This document shows positions 62,049-64,000 of a stretch of 64,000 nt of DNA, in pieces. How positions within the stretch are numbered: the first letter of the stretch is position 1; the number at the start of each line of letters is the position of its first letter. A model generated the notes under the pieces. It was not told the origin of the DNA. It saw only the letters and a program-made list of their open reading frames with translations, and did not search any database. This DNA comes from Bin87 sp963666415 (GTDB lineage Bacteria; Chloroflexota; Dehalococcoidia; Lucifugimonadales; UBA3495): assembly GCA_963666415.2 (NCBI GenBank), contig CAXXPD010000003.1, positions 2,170,001 to 2,234,000 of the forward strand. The letters are read 5' to 3'. The position numbers and the translations under genes were made by a program.

Positions 62049-62795
62049 TTACATGGCAGTGCGCCCGCCGTCGATGACCAGCTCGCTGCCGGTCATGAAC
62101 GACGCCTCGTCGGAGGCCAGGAACAGCACGCCGTAGGCGATGTCATCGGTTCGGCCCAGTCGTCCCAGCGGCGTGCGGCTCAGGCGGTCTTCCCGACCCT
62201 CTCCGGCCAGCAGGTCGGCGGTCATGTCGGTCTCGATGGTGCCGGGATGCACGCTGTTGCAGCGGATTCCATCGACGGCGTGCTGGATGGCGGTGGACTT
62301 CGTGAACAGGCGCACGGCTCCCTTGGAAGCGGTGTAGGCCGAGGAGATGTGGTTGCCAACCAGGCCGGCCACGCTGGAGATGTTGACGATGGAGCCGCCG
62401 CCGGCCCTCCGCAGCTCGGGGATGGCTGCCTTGGTGCCCAGGAAGACGCCCTTGGCGTTGACCGACATGGTGGTGTCCCAGTTTTCGGTGGTGGTGTTCT
62501 CCACCCTTTCGGGCCGGTAGATGCCGGCGTTGTTCACCAGGATATCCAGCTTGCCGAAGCGCTCAACGGTAGCGGCCACGGCATCCTTCCACGACTGCTC
62601 GTCGGTAACGTCCAGGTGGACGAAGAGACACTCACCGCCCAGTTCGTTGATCTCCGCCTCGACCTGGCGTCCCAACTCGTCACGCAGGTCGCCGATGACG
62701 ACCTTGCAACCCTCTTGGGAGAACAGCCTGGCCTCCGCCGCGCCCATGCCGCGCGCCCCCCCACTGATGAATGCTACTTTGTTTTCGAGACGCAT
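62049..62795 (-). CDS. Short-chain dehydrogenase/reductase (SDR)
   Basis: A 248-residue classical SDR. It has the motif FISGGARGMGAAEARLF, Asp in VVIGDLRDE (NAD preference), NNAGIYRPE, Ser in IVNISSVAG, and YTASKGA for Tyr and Lys. The C-terminus GSELVIDGGRTAM is family-typical. The ATG has AAGGAG eight bases upstream. It is a close paralog of the partial gene at the right edge. Confidence 0.93.
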   Translation of the reverse strand: MRLENKVAFISGGARGMGAAEARLFSQEGCKVVIGDLRDELGRQVEAEINELGGECLFVHLDVTDEQSWKDAVAATVERFGKLDILVNNAGIYRPERVENTTTENWDTTMSVNAKGVFLGTKAAIPELRRAGGGSIVNISSVAGLVGNHISSAYTASKGAVRLFTKSTAIQHAVDGIRCNSVHPGTIETDMTADLLAGEGREDRLSRTPLGRLGRTDDIAYGVLFLASDEASFMTGSELVIDGGRTAM

Positions 62796-62867
62796 GATTT
62801 ATTCTCCTTAAATCTCATTCTTGGTGATAGCGCAGTTGTTGTGTTGGCGGACGGTTGGCCGGATTGC

Positions 62868-63431
62868 CTACGTCCTGGCCCTCCGCCGCGCCCGCCGCCA
62901 GATGCGCCAGGCCAACAGGGCGGCTATGGTTGCGATGACGGCCAGAGCGATTCCGATGCCAGCCACTCCGGGCCGGCCGCTCGAACCATCCGGCACGGCG
63001 CCGCCTGAAGGATGCCAGCCCGGGCCCAGCTCGGCAAAATCCCGCGGCGCCAAAACCACCGATCTGGTGCGGGTGCAGAGACCGGTTTCGCCGTCGTAGG
63101 CATAGACGATGTATCGTCGGCCTTCCTCGAATTCGTAGCCACAGGAGATCCCGCTGCGCACAGTTTTGATAACGATAGTGTCCTGCCTCCGCCCCTTCCA
63201 GACCCGGTCCACGTCGAAGCTAACGGTAACTGGATCGGCGCTGGAGTTGGTGTTAGTCAACAGCTGCACAGCAATTGCCTTGCCGGCGAACACGGCATCG
63301 GCATTCGCCAACGCTTCTATCGGCGATCCTGGACGGGCGCACGAGCAAGCGTTCGCCGGCTCAGCGTCGGCCATGAGCCAGAGGGCCGCAGCCAAGACGA
63401 TAATTGCTATGGTAACGGTTTTCACCCTCAA
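62868..63431 (-). CDS. Secreted/anchored TIMP (NTR)-like domain protein
   Basis: Residues 1-28 form a signal peptide (TIAIIVLAAALWLMADAEPANA), with cleavage just before CSCARPGSP. The NTR/TIMP-like domain follows: DAVFAGKAIAVQLL, VSFDVDRVWKG, GISCGYEFEEGRRYIVYAY, GLCTRTRSV. Its Cys pattern suits disulfides. A C-terminal membrane helix (AGIGIALAVIATIAALLAWRI) and an Arg-rich tail anchor it. The start is TTG 63431 or GTG 63425. Function in bacteria is unknown; the fold resembles metalloproteinase inhibitors. Confidence 0.85.
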   Translation of the reverse strand: MRVKTVTIAIIVLAAALWLMADAEPANACSCARPGSPIEALANADAVFAGKAIAVQLLTNTNSSADPVTVSFDVDRVWKGRRQDTIVIKTVRSGISCGYEFEEGRRYIVYAYDGETGLCTRTRSVVLAPRDFAELGPGWHPSGGAVPDGSSGRPGVAGIGIALAVIATIAALLAWRIWRRARRRART

Positions 63432-63484
63432 CCCAGCCCTATCCCATCAGAAGAAATCGGACCCGGACGCAGGCCTAACCGGCT

Positions 63485-63507
63485 CCCTCTCCCCTTGTGG
63501 GAGAGGG
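63485..63507. repeat. CTCTCCC/GGGAGAG hairpin
   Basis: CCCTCTCCC and GGGAGAGGG form a perfect 9-bp stem around CTTGT, between two minus-strand genes. No T-run follows on either side at once. It is a member of the hairpin family at 51780 and 61846. Confidence 0.5.
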
Positions 63508-63600
63508 TTGGGGTGAGGGGTAACCTTTTCACCGATACCGTTGGTTGGGAAACCACATCACCCCCACCCTCGCCCTTGATAGGAGAGGGCATTTTCGTCC

Positions 63601-64000
63601 CTACTGGGCGAACAGCCCGCCGTCGATGACCAGCTCGCTGCCGGTCATGAAGGACGATTCGTCGGAGGCCAGGAACAGCACACCGTAGGCCACGTCCTCG
63701 GGCATACCAATGCGGCCGATGGGGGTGCGACTCAGCGACGCTTCACGGGCCGCATCGTTTCGCAGCAGCGTGGGCGTGGTCATCGGCGTTTCGATGATGC
63801 CCGGGTGCACTGAGTTGCAGCGGATGCCCTCGGCGGCGTACTGGATGGCGGTCGACTTCGTGAACAGGCGCACCGCGCCCTTGGTGGCGCCATAGGCCGG
63901 CGCCCGCCAACTGCCGACGAGTCCGGCCACGCTGGAGATGTTGATGATGGAACCGCCGCCGACCTTCCGCAGTTCGGGGATGGCCGCCTTGGTGCCGAGG
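63601..64000 (-). CDS. SDR family oxidoreductase, 5' part outside window
   Basis: The last ~133 residues of an SDR very similar to the one at 62049. Shared parts are ISSVAGLVGSWRAPAYGATK (Tyr and Lys of the active site), AIQYAAEGIRCNSVHPG, and the C-terminal SFMTGSELVIDGG. The frame is open through base 64000. The pair may be a duplication, separated now by the TIMP-like gene. Confidence 0.88.
   Translation of the reverse strand, partial: LGTKAAIPELRKVGGGSIINISSVAGLVGSWRAPAYGATKGAVRLFTKSTAIQYAAEGIRCNSVHPGIIETPMTTPTLLRNDAAREASLSRTPIGRIGMPEDVAYGVLFLASDESSFMTGSELVIDGGLFAQ

Noticed and set aside
1..64000. tRNA, rRNA or riboswitch genes
   Set aside because: No cloverleaf-like or rRNA sequence could be recognised in the intergenic regions by reading. 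A tRNA search by program could still find one.

Overview
The window is a GC-rich bacterial chromosome segment with about 40 host genes and nine insertion sequences plus one MITE. The gene set suggests a member of the Chloroflexota, perhaps close to the SAR202 or Dehalococcoidia groups. Reasons: a DUF951 zinc-ribbon protein overlapping pyrF, an Agl23-type membrane protein followed by a YbhN-type flippase-like protein and an FAD oxidoreductase, a MoeA fused to a periplasmic-binding-like domain, and several paralogous SDR, CoA-transferase and luciferase-like enzymes. This placement is inference from gene content; there is no rRNA gene to confirm it. I found no tRNA, rRNA or CRISPR array.

Layout. 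1-12.1 kb: mostly minus-strand metabolic genes (amidase with a GatC-like partner, S9 peptidase, glutaredoxin-thioredoxin reductase fusion, CaiB-type CoA transferase, MidA-like methyltransferase, SMP-30-like lactonase). They are interrupted by an IS66 and an IS630 element that bracket a small 73-residue protein gene with its own promoter and terminator. 12.3-16.3 kb: two moeA-type molybdenum cofactor genes and a TPR protein. 16.5-17.7 kb: ISAs1-A copy 1. 17.8-23.1 kb: an envelope/glycosylation-type operon. 23.3-27.9 kb: a nested transposon, in which an ISAs1-type element (ISAs1-B) carries an IS1182 in its last codons and an IS256 in its middle. 27.9-34.1 kb: a glutamine-amidotransferase-like pseudoenzyme, gyrA, an alpha/beta hydrolase, a flavin reductase and a cobalamin-binding-type protein whose C-terminus is rewritten by a 113-bp MITE. 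34.4-41 kb: three MFS transporters, DUF951, pyrF, sfsA and an endonuclease III-like gene. 41.5-47.9 kb: nitrate assimilation (nitrate reductase, nirB in two frames, nirD, narK). 48.2-49.5 kb: second IS256. 49.7-64 kb: small enzymes and hypotheticals, ISAs1-A copies 2 and 3, a pentapeptide-repeat protein with a decayed TIR-like domain, an aquaporin, a gamma-glutamyltransferase and three SDRs in all.

The nitrate cluster and the two moeA genes fit together, since the nitrate reductase needs molybdopterin. Several genes and IS transposases carry single-base frameshifts, often in short homopolymers. Some may be real decay and some may be assembly errors; reads would decide. The most useful observations are the exact IS boundaries with target duplications, the IS66-related MITE that changes a host protein, the shared amber codon in two of three ISAs1-A copies, and two apparent pseudoenzymes (27.9 and 55.9 kb).
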